From contig CM057455.1 in NCBI GenBank assembly GCA_016271365.2, positions 1,562,186,501-1,562,250,500 of the forward strand: a DNA stretch of 64,000 nt, written 5' to 3'. This document shows, piece after piece, positions 24,076 to 36,200 of this stretch (positions within the stretch are counted from its first letter, which is position 1; every line of letters begins with the position of its first letter). Origin of the DNA: Neoceratodus forsteri. Its lineage: Eukaryota > Chordata > Ceratodontiformes > Ceratodontidae. Below the pieces are notes generated by a model, which saw only the letters and a list, made by a program, of their open reading frames with translations, had not been told where the DNA came from and searched no databases. The translations under genes were made by a program, and so were the position numbers.

Positions 24076-25384
24076 ATGTTTCTGAACTAGAGCAGCTTAG
24101 CAGACAAGTATGTCTTTTCCCCATGTAGCTACAGGTATGTTTCTGTTTTTGTTTTCAGCATGGATACTTATTACTCTTTTTTTTTTAATTTACAATGCTT
24201 TATTAAATTTTCAATATACAAACAACAGTGGGATGTTATCACTTGGATGGTAGTTTGTGAGACAAGTTCTTTGTTGGAAGCTGTGGTTCCTGTGACACAA
24301 AGCAGTACAGCCAGCAGTGCAGAGCCACAAAGAAAAGTGTGAACCCTTGGACAAGAAGCACCGGGGTTACTTGCTTCTGTTCAGTTATGTAAGGTAAGCA
24401 TAATCATTTTTTTCAGTCACCATTGTGTTATTTTACCTGGTTCCTCAATTTGCTTATTTCAAGCAAATACCTTGAGTACACTAGTTTTGTGTTTGTGAGC
24501 AGTGCAAACGCACAGCTGGAGCGTATGCTAATGAAAGGCAGAGTTGTAAAAACATGGACACAATGGCATTTTTGAAGTCCAGTGAATGCACTAACTGACA
24601 TTTGATCAGCACTGGTTAATACTTGGCAGAAGCATATTTAACAGCAGGCAAATAGTACAGGCAATAACAGATACTTTACTGGTGCCATATACAAGCCAGA
24701 TGTGATGCAATGAAGAACCAAGGTGATGAAAGACAACATGTAATGAAGATTTTGGAAGTACTGTTGATGGAAAATATAGTACTGTAGTTTGATTTGAAAC
24801 CCATATGGTCAGTGTACCTCAATATGATGACATACTGATGTGGTGGACCTTAAAATTAGTACATTACAAATGTTATGCTGGCCTTTCTAAATACAGCAAT
24901 ACATTTACAGTGTTTCACTCTGGCCAGCCATGTGCTTCATCCTCATATCTCACCTTTCTCACATGGGGATCTGGTTTGCTTTTGTTCACACCACACAGAA
25001 TCCATCCACTGTGATGAGCAGTATGCCTTGATAATAACATGTGAATAGCCGGTAATGAGATGGTAAGGAAGTGTTAGTGCCTTACATGAAGAGTAGGACC
25101 ATTTTATATTTGCACTGTACCTTTTCAGCATAGCAGGCATATGCTCAAATGCAAATATCTTAGGGCCTCACAAACAGATGACATGCACCTCAGTATTCCC
25201 ACTTTGTGCAGGTATGAATTATACCTGTGCTGATGTTTGCATCTTGTGTAGCATTTCTCTCATAGTGGGTATACTCAAACTGCAATTGTGGGAACACACA
25301 TTGCATTGCACATGTTCAAGTATGCCCCTTGCACCATTGCAGTACATTAAGGGTCAGTGATCTGAACTGACCTGATAACAACTG
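24076..25384. other. Anonymous sequence, no gene recognised
   Basis: Short ORFs without domains and no repeat boundaries identified. A tandem-like use of 'tgcaattgtggg/gcattgcac' around 25280-25350 is minor. Confidence 0.55.
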
Positions 25385-28200
25385 GGACATTCCAGTGGCT
25401 ATGTGCACCAGAAATCAAGCCCTGTTGGATACATTTCAGAACTGCCTGCTGGTACAGCTGGTTATTGAATCCATTAGACAGGTTGCCATTCTCAATTTGG
25501 TGCTCACCAACTCAAAGACGGTGAGTGGATTGAGGATAGGGGAGCCACTGAGTCCAGCGACCATAACTCCATTTGTTTCAGGCTGGCTCTCTGGATCAGA
25601 ATACCCCTATCAAAAACTGAAGTCCTGGATTTCAGAAGAGCAGACTTTAACTGTATGTAGGAGTTGGTTGGTCTGAGAGAAATTGACCAGAGTGGACAGC
25701 ACTGGAGGTGTAGAGGAAAAATGGAACAATCAAAGGGACCATTCTTTAGGCAGTAATGTCATGCACAAGAATCGTTACAAAACAAAACAGGTATAAGAAA
25801 CTGATATGGTTCTTGGAAAGGGTCAGAGAAGCAGTAAAGGCCAAGAAAAAGGCTTTCTCTAGGTACAAGGAAAAGAGGGGGACTGAGGAATTGGTAGAGG
25901 ATAAAATGAAAACTAGGGAAGCAAGAGGCCAGCCCGCTGGCACAGCGGTTGAATTTCCGCTTCCGACGCCGATGACACGGGTTCAGGAATGGACCCAGGA
26001 GTCAGGCTGGCCAGGGGGAGACTGGATCGAGTGTCCTAGGGATGGTTCTTCTTCTCTGGGGGGAGAGTGAGGAAGAATGTTCGGTGCTTTACGGACCCCT
26101 GGTGGAGGCTAGGGGCACCACTGCGACCAGTGCTGTAGCATTAGGAGGGGCAGATGCTGGCTGTCATTGCACATCCATGCCCCCAGGGAAGCAAGCATCC
26201 ACAAAAATGCTAGCCCCCCAGCATGATGACCTGCTCCACCCCACCTCACCACCCACCACCTCTGCCGTCCACTGGGGGGTCCCGCTCCCATGACTCTGAC
26301 CTGGGGGTTAGCCAGGGTTTGCCAATAGCATCCATTGGGAGTGGGAGCCCCCCAGCAGCCCTGCCCAGGGGACCAAGCCTGGGCATGGGGGAAATGGGAG
26401 GAGGTGGGTCCGAGAACACAGAGGCAAAGGCAGATATAGAGCTACATACTGCAGAGGAGGTTAAGGGTGAGGGAAAAAAAATCTTCTGATAAATGAAGGA
26501 AAAAAGGAAGCAGGGAGAGGGGGACTGTTAGACTACAAGGCGGGAGGGTACTAGAGGAAGATGAAAAATAAGCAGCTGCTCTTAATGATTACTTCTGCTG
26601 TCTCTTCTCAAGGGTAAACGGTGGGCAGCTGCTTGACAATCACATCAAGTTGGCTGTCAGGAGCATTCCTGAAATGAGGCAGGCAGTATTTATCGGAGAA
26701 AGGATCCAGAAGGGACTTGAAGTCCTAAAAGTAGATAAAGCCCCAGGGCCAGATGGGATGCACCCAAAGGTGCTCAAGGAATTGGGTATGGAACTGGCTG
26801 AACCTCCAGTAGGCTATTCAATAGCTCATTTCAGACAGGGGTAGTTTCAAAGGACTGGAAGGTACTAGTGGACATAGTCCCACTACATGGGGGGTGGGGG
26901 TGGGCAAGGAGCAACCAGGGAATTATAGATCTGTGAACTTTAGTTGGATAGTGGGTAAACTGATGGAGTCACTGATCAAAGAGGACCTTATGGACTACCT
27001 AGAGAGCAGCAGTCTACAGCATAGTAAAAAGCATTGATTTGTGGCAGGGAGGTCTTGTCAGACCAACCTGATAGTTTTCTTTGACTGAGTAACAAATGTA
27101 GTAGATAAGGGCCATGCTATAGATTTACTTCATTTTGATTTCAGCAAGGCTTTTGACTTGGTACCCTGTAGAAGATTGCTGAAGAAGGTGGAGGACCTGG
27201 GCACAGCTAGGTATATAATTACATGGGTAGGAAACTGGTTGAAGAAGAGACATTAGAGGGTGGTGGTAAAAGGGGGTCAAGTCATAAGAGAAAGAAATCA
27301 CAAGTGGGATGCCATAGGGATCTGTTCTGGGACCAGTTGTTCATCAGTGAAATTGGAGGGCATCTGGGGCAAGTTGTGTCTCTTGGCAGATGACACAAAG
27401 ATCTATGGTAGGGAAGATAGCCATAAAGAGATCTTGGAGATACAGAGGGCTCTACAAAGGCTAGAGAGGCGGTCTATAGTTTGGCAATTGAAATTTAATG
27501 CCAAAAAATGCACGGTTATACAACTAGGGTTAAAATACCCTAGGGCAGAGTACTGGATGGGAGGAGTTAAACCGAACACTATGGCAGAAAAAAAGGGACC
27601 TGGGAGTCACCATTATTGACCCCCTCAATCAAGCCAGTGTAACAAGGCCTGCATATTGCTCAGTTCTGGAGTCCTCACCTAAGGAAGGACAGGGACAGGC
27701 TGAAAATGATGCAACACTGGGTGACCAAGATGATTCAGGGCTAACAAGATAGACTGTTTCAATGCACTGAACATGTACTCAGTGGAGACCAGGCAAGGGG
27801 GGATATGATACAAACCTTCAAGTTCCTGAAGGGAATAAACAAGGGGAACTGCAGGAAATTACTTAGCAGGTGTACAGCATCAAGAACCTGAGGTCTCAAG
27901 TGGAAACTAGTTGGGGGGGGGCAGTTTAAGAGGGATGTGAGGAAATTCTCTTTTAAGGAAAGGGTGATGGAGCCATGGTGCAGTTTGCCAGCTGAAAAGG
28001 TGGGTGCCATGACTGTAAATGGTTTCAAGTATGGCTGGGGCAGAGTGAAGGGTTTAGTGCTGGCTAAGGTCGGTAGCAATAGGGAGGGTAGAAGGGGGGT
28101 AGACCAGGAGGGATAAATAAGTTCCAGGGCACATAGGGAACACTTGGTAGACTAAATGGACCTTTTGTCTTTTCCGTCATCACTGTCTGTGTTTCCGTTA
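25385..28200 (+). mobile_element. CR1-like LINE, 5'-truncated, interrupted by a SINE
   Basis: Starts inside the endonuclease (RNQALLDTFQNCLLVQLV, AILNLVLTNSK, GLRIGEPL). It continues into the linker (VREAVKAKKKAFSRYKEK), where it is split by a SINE (25926-26184). It resumes with VLKVDKAPGPDGMHPKVLKE (26727-26780), GKLMESLIKEDLMDYLESS, DFSKAFDLVP (about 27140), LCLLADDTKIYG (about 27380, catalytic ADD intact) and WQLKFNAKKCTVI. The 3' end has 'agactaaatggaccttttgt' and a short repeated tail ending near 28200. Numerous stops and frameshifts show a dead copy. Between 26196 and 26500 the sequence is Pro/Gly-rich linker-like or inserted DNA that I could not assign. Confidence 0.85.
25926..26184 (+). 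mobile_element. tRNA-derived SINE with 11-bp TSD
   Basis: Flanked by perfect direct repeats agggaagcaag at 25915-25925 and 26185-26195. The head carries an A box (tggcacagcgg at about 25936) and a degenerate B box (gggttcaggaatgg at about 25980). It lies inside a CR1 coding region and so is younger than it. The 259-bp element ends without an obvious A tail. The head resembles the minus-strand SINE heads at 1240 and 35220 (tggcacagagg). No tRNA function. Confidence 0.8.
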
Positions 28201-30057
28201 CTCACAGGGATTGGACTTTGCATGGTGCATTACTGGACTTCCAAATATGGTACTTATGATGTTTTTAAACATCTATTATTGCTTTGTTCTGATCAAATTG
28301 CACACATTCCTCATTTATTCCTGAGCACTTATTTAGGTAATACAAAACACCTAATAGAGTGGTACATAGTCAGCTATGGCAGTATAAAAATCTGCACAGA
28401 AGAGCAAATAAAAGCCATGTTTATATTACCTTTCAGATTTGTTGATCTGCTCCCAGTGGATCAGTGTGGACTGGACCAGGAGTAACACAGGGTCACTCCA
28501 TTGTGGGCTTATTCAGTCTCTGCAGTGGTGGGGAATGGAAATGCTGCAAGCATCTTCTTTGGGGAGGAGATTTTTGTGTTAAAAAAAAAAGAATGCACCA
28601 TGATTGGACAAGAAGGGAGCATACTGAGAATTTATTTTAAAAAATGGCACTGGGATCTGGCTATTTGGAGGGAATGAGGGCAGAAAGTGAGAGAGTAAAA
28701 GGGAGGATTTTTCTAGAAATAAGTCTATTTTTGTTTGCATAAACTATAACAGAGCCAGGGGAGGGAGCCAACTGCCAAGCCACCCACATTACTTCTCAGC
28801 TCTTGTGTGTGGACACGCTGGCAATGGCTGCAGTACTGTACTCCACATACTGTATGGGAGCTACTTCACTGCCAAAATGCAGCATAAGGGTAAACACACC
28901 TTTCAGATCCAAGATTTGTGGCATGTGAAGCTCAGGCACATTGAGGTGGTGAGGTGTGCAGGTTGGTGGGTGAGGGGTGGGTGATTGTGGAATGTCAAAA
29001 CAGCCACTACTGATCAGCAATGGAGGATTAATAGTATACAAATATTGACCTGAGTTGAGGGAGATAGTGGAAAATATCCACCCATGGGGGGATGAACTAT
29101 TGACTGACAATAGTTTCATTCCCCAAAGCCAAAGACTGAAGGCAATATTACTACTGGGAATCAGTAGTTCATCCTAAGGGGTTCAGAATTTTCCCACTAT
29201 ATCTCAAAATAGTTCCCATCAATAAGTATTAGTTCTTGTCTGAGTTACATCAACCCCCAGAGTAACCCAGTCTCCTTGTTAAAAATAAATTCTCAGGTGC
29301 CGCTTATACCCCCCTCCTTTCTGCTCATTACCCCATTTAAAAATATGAATACTGTATATATAATTTCCCTGGCAGTTCAGTGGCCCCTTCCCCCTCCTGG
29401 TATCCCTAACATTCTGCCCCATCCCAAGACAGCAGCCGGTGCTCACCTTCCACTTACCTCACACCTCCACTGCTGACCACCATCTCACACAACTACATTC
29501 ACTTTTGTATACCACTAAATTTTTTGATTTGGTAGTAAGGCAAGTACAGTATCAATACTTACTTATACAAGGCAAGTGACTCTACTTGTGTGAGATGGTA
29601 GCCAGCAGTGGAGGGGAAGAGAGGGCATGTGCTGGCCACAGTTTCAGGGCCAGGGAATGGGTATGCATGTGTGCATTTATCAATGATGGTGATCAGTAGT
29701 TTTTAAATTATTGCCCATTGTCATGAAGTGTTGTCTTTTGCTGAGAATACCCATGTTATAGGCATGCGACAGTATTTAGAGCCGAGTTATAATAATGTTA
29801 ACTATGATGCAGCTGCTCATCTTATCCTCCTTTTGCTCAGAGGTTGGTCCATATTGGGTAGTTGAAAAGTAGGTTGGATTGAAATTTGTGCACTGTACTT
29901 GTGCCAAATTGCAGGAAATGTGGCAAAAATCTCTGCAAAATTTGTGACATTCACCAAGTCGATAAGGAAAAGCACTCAGTATGGTATTTTCAGCCCCCCC
30001 CCCCATACACACACACATAGACAATCTCAGATCTGAGGAAAACAAGGCACTCTAGAA
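28201..30057. other. Anonymous sequence, no gene recognised
   Basis: Contains a C-homopolymer (about 29995-30004) followed by a short AC run. No supported ORF, TIR or LINE similarity. Confidence 0.55.
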
Positions 30058-30178
30058 CTTATAGTACTTGTATCAGAATGGACTCACGCTGTAGATTCAT
30101 CAGGGTTCAAAACAATTTTATTAAGGTGCACCTTGATGAATCTATAGTGTAAGGCCATTCTGATGCAAGTGCTGTAAG
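30058..30178. repeat. 121-bp inverted repeat (hairpin)
   Basis: The left arm cttatagtacttgtatcaga ... gattcatcaggg pairs with the right arm ccttgatgaatc ... gcaagtgctgtaag. Arms are about 48 bp with around 9 mismatches, and the loop is about 25 nt. It is not obviously related to the gggtgtgca family. Confidence 0.8.
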
Positions 30179-32182
30179 ACCATATGTGCTGTAAGATGGT
30201 ATGAGACTGGAAACCCAATGGCCTTTTTATGCCAACAGCCCACATCTATGCTTCTACAGTATGTAAGTACTAAAGTATTTTACAATCAAGTAGCTGGGAT
30301 AAGTGCTAGATTTTGTTTTTTGAGTATTGAGTTGTTGTATCCTTGCACCCCCTTCTTCTCTATGTGCTGCTTCATTTGTTACATGGGTCTTGTAGATTTT
30401 TTTCTATGTAATCTCTGATCCCACTCTGCCAGAAATTCATCTTGCAACACAAATGGGTCAGTCTTCAAGAAACAAAACAGCCACAAATTCTTCCTACTTT
30501 GGAATGTGAATGTTTTTCTTTTTCTTTTCAAAATTTCATGAACTCAAAATAGCAATTTATACTCAGTTCTGCCTATGAAATAATAATCACACAACCCTTG
30601 ATGGGGATGGTGATAGGACTGGGAAGAAAATATTGTACACAGTATAGAATACTGCTAGCATATTTTGCAGCTTTGCTGCTAGTCAGTTTGGCATAGAAGC
30701 AGCTCCGCACATTCACTGTTTTTGTTCTCACAAGCAAGGTTTTGGGTGTCAGAAATGTAGTTTATTTTTGGGAAGCTAACCGTCCTTGTAGCATGTATGC
30801 CTTTTTTTCCCCATTCTGTAAAGCAATAGCTCTCAAATTCAGAAGTGATTGCATTTAATCCTTGGCTGGCAGTTTTGTGCGGGACTGGGTATTGAAATGC
30901 AGCAAAGCAAAAAATGAAGGCATATGTTTACCTATAATTCTTCTTACCTTGGGAGAAGGATTAAATAGGAACAGTTTGGTTGTTGTCAAATTCTTAACAG
31001 TTGCTTTCAAGCATGAAACAGTCCCCAGGCTCTCTGAGGATTTACTTAGCAGTCTGAAGAGGGAGGTCTTTGCTGCTAATGGAACTGCAACTGCAGGCTT
31101 AAGCAATGGGCTGCTTTATAGCTTCATAGCCACTTGAGAAGATGTAGCATCAAATAGCTAAAAATTGTCCCGGCATCCATTGCTGTTTAGGGAGTTGCAC
31201 AAAGATTGGCAAATAAATAATTCAGAGCAGTGAGAATGCCTTGATGCCCGAGTGTGGCAAGTATCTAAGAGCCTGGTTCACGGAGGGGTTTAGTACCAGG
31301 ACAGCTTGTAGAATTTTGATATTGTGTTGTGCACTGGGGAACAATTAGTAATAAGAAAAAGCCGCTCAGCTATGATGGGCTTAGGTTTAAAACAAGATAC
31401 TTCTCTGGGGGATTCTCAGTCGAGAAATACATTTATAAAAAAGAATATTTTATGCTGCATGTACAGTAACTTTGGAAGCATCCTCTTTCTTATTGAACCT
31501 TGTTTTCCCCTGCAGTGCTGTAAAAGCTGTTTTAAAAAGTTAGTGGAGTGTTCTGATGTGGCAAGTCCCCAGTGTGTGCATTGATGAATTTTCATGGTAA
31601 TGTTAATGTTTTGCCTTACTCTGTCTGATATTCTGTACTGTAAAGTTGCAGCCATCATGTTGTCTGCCCATTTCCACATACATTTTGCAGTATTTCTGAA
31701 GAAAATCTCTTTGTTGCCCCTATGTTGGTACTACAGGCAAGCAGGCAGTTTCTCTAGAGATATCATAGAAATTGCAGGAAATATCCATATCTATTAGTGC
31801 TTGCCAGGGTACATTGCAGTTGTTACTTTATTCTGTGTTGTACGTTGTGTTTCTCACTTTTTGCTTACTGTATTTGTACTTCCACTCACCATGGGTCAGA
31901 CCTTGAAATAATCTCTGGTTCAGTGTGCCTGTCCTCATCAACAACTTTTCAATAAATGAACCAATGTTCATGCATGATAATTGTGTCCTGCTAGTATATG
32001 ATCCACTTAAGCAGTAAGGTATGATGGTGGGCAGTTTATCATGAGGTAATCCAGTCGCTATGCACCTAACTGGTGAGTGTGGTTCACCATGGTTGTGGGA
32101 TTACTGATCATAAACCCCTTCTCCCTTCAAGTCACCTTACTAGTATGAAAGGAGATAAGGTGTTTTGGCATCAATTTTATGC
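30179..32182. other. Apparently single-copy sequence, no gene recognised
   Basis: No repeat similarity is visible between about 30450 and 31800. ORFs overlap on both strands at 30855-31137 (83 aa minus, 91 aa plus) but neither shows a domain or convincing splice sites. The balanced composition and lack of low-complexity sequence make it a candidate for conserved non-coding or regulatory DNA, which is inference only. Confidence 0.4.
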
Positions 32183-32434
32183 TTGCTTGCGTGCATGTGC
32201 AAAGCAAATATATTGTTACTGTAGTGTAGGGAGCTGTGTAGGTGTGTACTATATAAGCCAATGGATATAGAAATGAAGGAAGCTTGCCTGTCAAAAGTCA
32301 GTGCTGTGAAGGCTGATGGTTACTGTGTTTAGCTGACTGATGGGCATAAGCTTCTTGTAGTTCGAATGAGAAAACCCCACCAATCACTTTGGTTTTCTGC
32401 CAATAAGCCAGGTAGCAGACATCATCAGGCTTTG

Positions 32435-32436
<2 letters not shown>

Positions 32437-32472
<36 letters not shown>
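32437..32472. repeat. (TG)n microsatellite
   Basis: About 17 TG units. The equivalent site in copy A (336-354) has a shorter TG/TGTC tract. Confidence 0.95.
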
Positions 32473-32474
<2 letters not shown>

Positions 32475-33116
32475 GTTTGTGTGTGTATGTTTCCACCTAG
32501 TTACAGACAGGGAGCACCTATCTGAAAACACTAAACAAAGCTGAGAAAAAACAGCATGCAGAATGCAAATATAATAGCTTATAACATGGGGTAAGCAGTG
32601 TGAGGCAGCTGATTGATATAGCCTTGCCACCTGACTGTGCATTAATGCAAGATATACTTACAGTTGCTGTGCTCAGTCCAAGAACTAAATCAGTGGCTGC
32701 ACAGATCTTTCCTGTGAGGCCAACGGGCACGAGTGTCCTAAGCAACCTTTTTTATTTGGCAGCTTATCAGCACATACTCGGCTCCTAACCCAGACCTCAG
32801 ACCTGGTGACATGCTAGTTTGGGAACAGAGAAAGTCAGAGAGACATTGGCAGCAACAACAGATCTTCTCTCCCTATCCTTCACTGACAGAGTTTATGGCA
32901 GAATACAGGCACACTGTTTCACTGTATGGTGCCAAACCATCGATGTCATGAGGCTGCCCACCCCCATGGACCTCTGCCCTCCCAGTTGCCCCATTTCTCT
33001 CCCCATGTTAGTGGGATTTGCAGTATCAGGGTGCAGCTACAGAATACAGTCCTTATATCAGTAGTTGAAAATGAAGAGTGCAGAGCACTGAAATCCATTG
33101 GTGGGATACTCCTCCT

Positions 33117-33400
33117 GATGATCTCCACTCCCAGCGTGCATCATTTCTCCTTGTCGTACCTTCCCTGCTCCACAGTTGCACTCCTCCAATGTTCGCCCTT
33201 TGCAACAGACAATGAGAGACAGCATCCATGGCCCTCTCACCTGACAATCTCCACTCCCAGCGTGCATCATGTTTCCTTGCCATAGCTCCCCTGCTCCAGA
33301 GTCACGCTTCTCCACTGTTCACCTACTGTGACAGAGACAGCATCCATGCCCCCTTCCCTGATGATCTCTGTTGCCAGCATGCATCATTTCTCCTTGCCAT
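33117..33400. repeat. Minisatellite, unit about 120 bp, ~2.4 copies
   Basis: Repeated anchors 'atctccactcccagcgtgca' near 33120 and 33246 and 'atctctgttgccagcatgca' near 33364, each followed by tcatttctccttg-like sequence and then gagacagcatccatg. Overlapping ORFs on both strands are repeat artefacts. Confidence 0.8.
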
Positions 33401-34273
33401 GAAGGAACACCACACCCTGCTGCACAGACCAAAAGTGAGACCGCAAGAGTGGCTGTGCATGTCCCGGACCCAGATTGAGCCTGTCCCCCCCTCCCAAGAC
33501 AATGCACAGAAAATTCTCCTTTGCAGAGCATGCACGTAAAAATGCAGAAGGTAAACAATGCAGCGCTCATTATTTATTTATGTGATGACCATTAGTCTGC
33601 CCCACTGCACTGCTACTCATCTGTGGGAGTTGTGTGCTGCTGAGTTGCAGTCACCTATTGCAGTGTTGGACAGCAGACAGGTATGCCATGTCACTGCAGT
33701 GGTTGTATTTTCTTATGTAAAAAGCATCTTCCCTGCACACTCAGACCAGGTGCGATATGGCAAGAAAAAATACTGTGTCTGTGCAGCTTAAGTATTGCAT
33801 TTGATAGTCATTTCCACAGTGGGACTACTTTATCTTGGGGCAGGATACATACTGAAATGTCTATGTTTTCATCATTTTATATCACTTTCCTTTATTTTGA
33901 TAACACTATGGTCACCCCATGTTATAAGTGCAATAACCAGTATACCGTCGCCACATCGAAACCCCAATTGTGAAGACCACCACAGTGACAGGATTCAGCC
34001 AAAATCTGCCTGTCACTGTGATGGTCTCTGCACTGCCAGAGGATTGCCTTGCAGGGTGTTTTGCGCCCCCAGTCCAACTCTGACTCGGAGTTGGAATCCT
34101 AGAGACCGGGGGGGTGTGGGGAGCAGAGTCCCCCACATGGGGGGGTTCAGGGGTGCAGTCCCCCATTGGAAACAGGAGGCATCACTGACACTGCATTGCC
34201 GACACTCAGCAATGTAGCTGTCGCTGTTGGGGATGTCTCCATAGCCACTGTCGCTGTAGCATGGTAGAACTGC

Positions 34274-34418
34274 AATAACCCACTCCAGGGTGTGCAGGTA
34301 TTGGAGATTAATCATCACCCTGGGTACTGTGAGGGCACCTGGGCTGCACCCTCGTGATCACAATGCACCTGGGGTGTTGATTAATCTCTAATACCTGCAC
34401 ACACTGTCGTGGGTTATT
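34274..34418. repeat. 145-bp foldback hairpin
   Basis: The left arm aataacccactccagggtgt, gcaggtattggagattaatc pairs with the right arm gattaatctctaatacctgc, acacactgtcgtgggttatt. It shares the cagggtgtgcag box and a 'gggtgcattgtga' loop word (in reverse complement) with the hairpin at 2651-3040. Confidence 0.85.
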
Positions 34419-34879
34419 GGTTACTTCAAGTATGTTAACAGCATGTCAATAATGAACAGAAAACACCAGCAATAGTTGGTTAAAATTACATATTGTTCAT
34501 GTTCTCTTTAAAGAGCTCTGGTACCAGTTGGATAACTTTGAAAATGTGAGTATTAGACACAATTCAGTCTATCATTCAACTAATTTTGAATCTTTTTTTA
34601 TATGGACTTTATCCTCCTGCCCTTCCCCATCGATCCCCTTCAGCTGTCCAATCCCAGCACCTTCACCCCACCTCCAGGATTATCCCATCTACTTCTTACC
34701 TCATTGTGTGAGTGGGTGTCATAGTTGGTGGTGGTGGTGCATTGCCTTTAGGGTGACAGCATCACCCTGCAGACAGGGGTTCTTTTCTACCTGTCACTTC
34801 CCTTGTGTCACAGCCAGCAGCATGCAATGGCACAAATGTAGACCATGAGCATGGTGCACACTTTCATCACCCACCTCTG

Positions 34880-35222
34880 ACTTCCAGTTCTGCTGACTAC
34901 TACTGTGCTGCATACTCTCAACTAGGTGAAAGCCATGTAGCAGTACACACTGTCCCCACACATTGAAGGAGGAGATCCATTGATGGACACTTACCCCCCC
35001 CACCAGATCCAGAGTGACCTTGGTCCATTCCCATACCCAAGTCACCAGTAGAGTTGGAGGTGAGGTGTCCAGCATCTCAGCCCTCCATGTTACTGGCCCA
35101 GCTACAAGTTTATTGTAGCACAGATTTCGTAAGACAATATTGGTTGTGGCCCTGAGGGCAACTGAACCTGCAACCCACTTTTTTACAGTTCTGTGCGTTT
35201 ACCCTCTGTGCCATTCAGCCAG
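34880..35222 (-). mobile_element. tRNA-derived SINE in copy B
   Basis: On the minus strand from 35222: gctgaatggcacagaggg (A box) and gttgcaggttcagttgcc (B box) about 40 nt apart, then a unique body running towards 34880. The left end is uncertain. It is present at the same place in copy A, so it predates the duplication. Confidence 0.55.
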
Positions 35223-35254
35223 AACAATGTTTTTGCAAGCATTTCCTCTTTTTC

Positions 35255-35486
35255 TTTATTACTGAGGAAAGTGACATAAAAAAAACAGATTACTTTCCCT
35301 TGAACTTTATTAGCTTTGGCTGCTTGTCTACGAGTGACATCATAATGTTCTGTTTATGACATCATAATTATCTCCACAGCAGCAGATTGAGATGTCATAA
35401 ACAGAACTATGACTGCAGTCATAGACAATCAAACAGAGTAAGCTGGACAGAGATCCTGTTTCCATGCAGAAGTCCTCATTAATAAA
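35255..35486. mobile_element. Foldback element FB-1, copy 4
   Basis: Begins tttattactgagg and ends cctcattaataaa. It contains ctgcttgtctacgagtgaca, three tgacatca/gatgtcat boxes and a mirrored catagacaatcaaaca. It is orthologous in position to copy 1 within the A/B repeat. Confidence 0.65.
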
Positions 35487-36200
35487 CAAGTAAGGGTGAC
35501 AATTACAATAAAGGGTGAAATATAAGTTAAATTGTATCTAGAGATTGTGTTTTTCAGCATTGTCCCAACAACATCAAGGGCTTTTTAAATCCCTGTTACA
35601 CTGCAAGCAAACATGCAGCATTGAAAAATGCCTGTTTCTGTCACCTCCCATGAACACATCCCTGTGTGAGGCAATGATAGGCCATGCATGACCTATGAGG
35701 ATACTATGTGATAGTCACATAGGTCCCAGCTAGTGGTGGGCGAAGTGGCTGAAATTTGCTCCGAGAAGTGATTCACAGAGTAACGTGGAATCCACAAAGT
35801 ACACCGCACCGTGAAGCAGAATACTTTGCGTCGTGATGAGGAACGCAAAGTCCATTAAAACCAATGACTTTACGTTATTCCACCTTCACCAAACCACTTC
35901 TCCACCAATTTCAAGGCAAAGTACATTGAAATCAATGTACTTCACATCACTTCACTTTGTTGTTGAGTTCCAAGGTGAATTTTGCAGTGCTTCATGGGAT
36001 TGCAGGTTACATGGGCTCTAGATTGTTCTGCACAGCCTCAGTTCTGTGTAGTGTGTGTAGTGGAAGATAGAGGTAGTTTCTTCTCAGAGCTCTGCAATTC
36101 AAATCCTCTAAAAGCTGTTAAAAAAGCCTTTTTGAGCCATTTTTATTGCTCAAAATTTAGTATATCAATTGTAGGAAACCCTCCTGTGCTCATATCATCA

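Larger units (their letters stand above)
32577..34428. other. 1.85-kb segment present only in copy B
   Basis: Interrupts the A/B alignment between 'gcaaatataata' (32564-32575) and 'tatgttaacagcatgtc' (34431). It ends with the hairpin 34274-34418 and contains a minisatellite (33117-33400). No ORF inside resembles a transposase or polyprotein. No TSD could be defined. It may be an insertion in B or a deletion in A. Confidence 0.55.
32183..35650. repeat. Long dispersed repeat, copy B
   Basis: Colinear with copy A (59-1700): a shared 5' block to 32576, then an extra segment 32577-34428, then shared sequence from 'gcatgtcaataatga' at 34441 through the SINE head to the foldback element and 'cctgttacactg' at about 35600. 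It includes a TG microsatellite at the equivalent position. No coding similarity. Confidence 0.7.

Noticed and set aside
25936..25995. Functional tRNA gene
   Set aside because: A- and B-box-like words are there, but no acceptor stem or anticodon arm; TSDs show it is a SINE.
33053..33570. Several 70-100-aa ORFs on both strands
   Set aside because: They coincide with the ~120-bp minisatellite, and the same peptide words recur in several frames.
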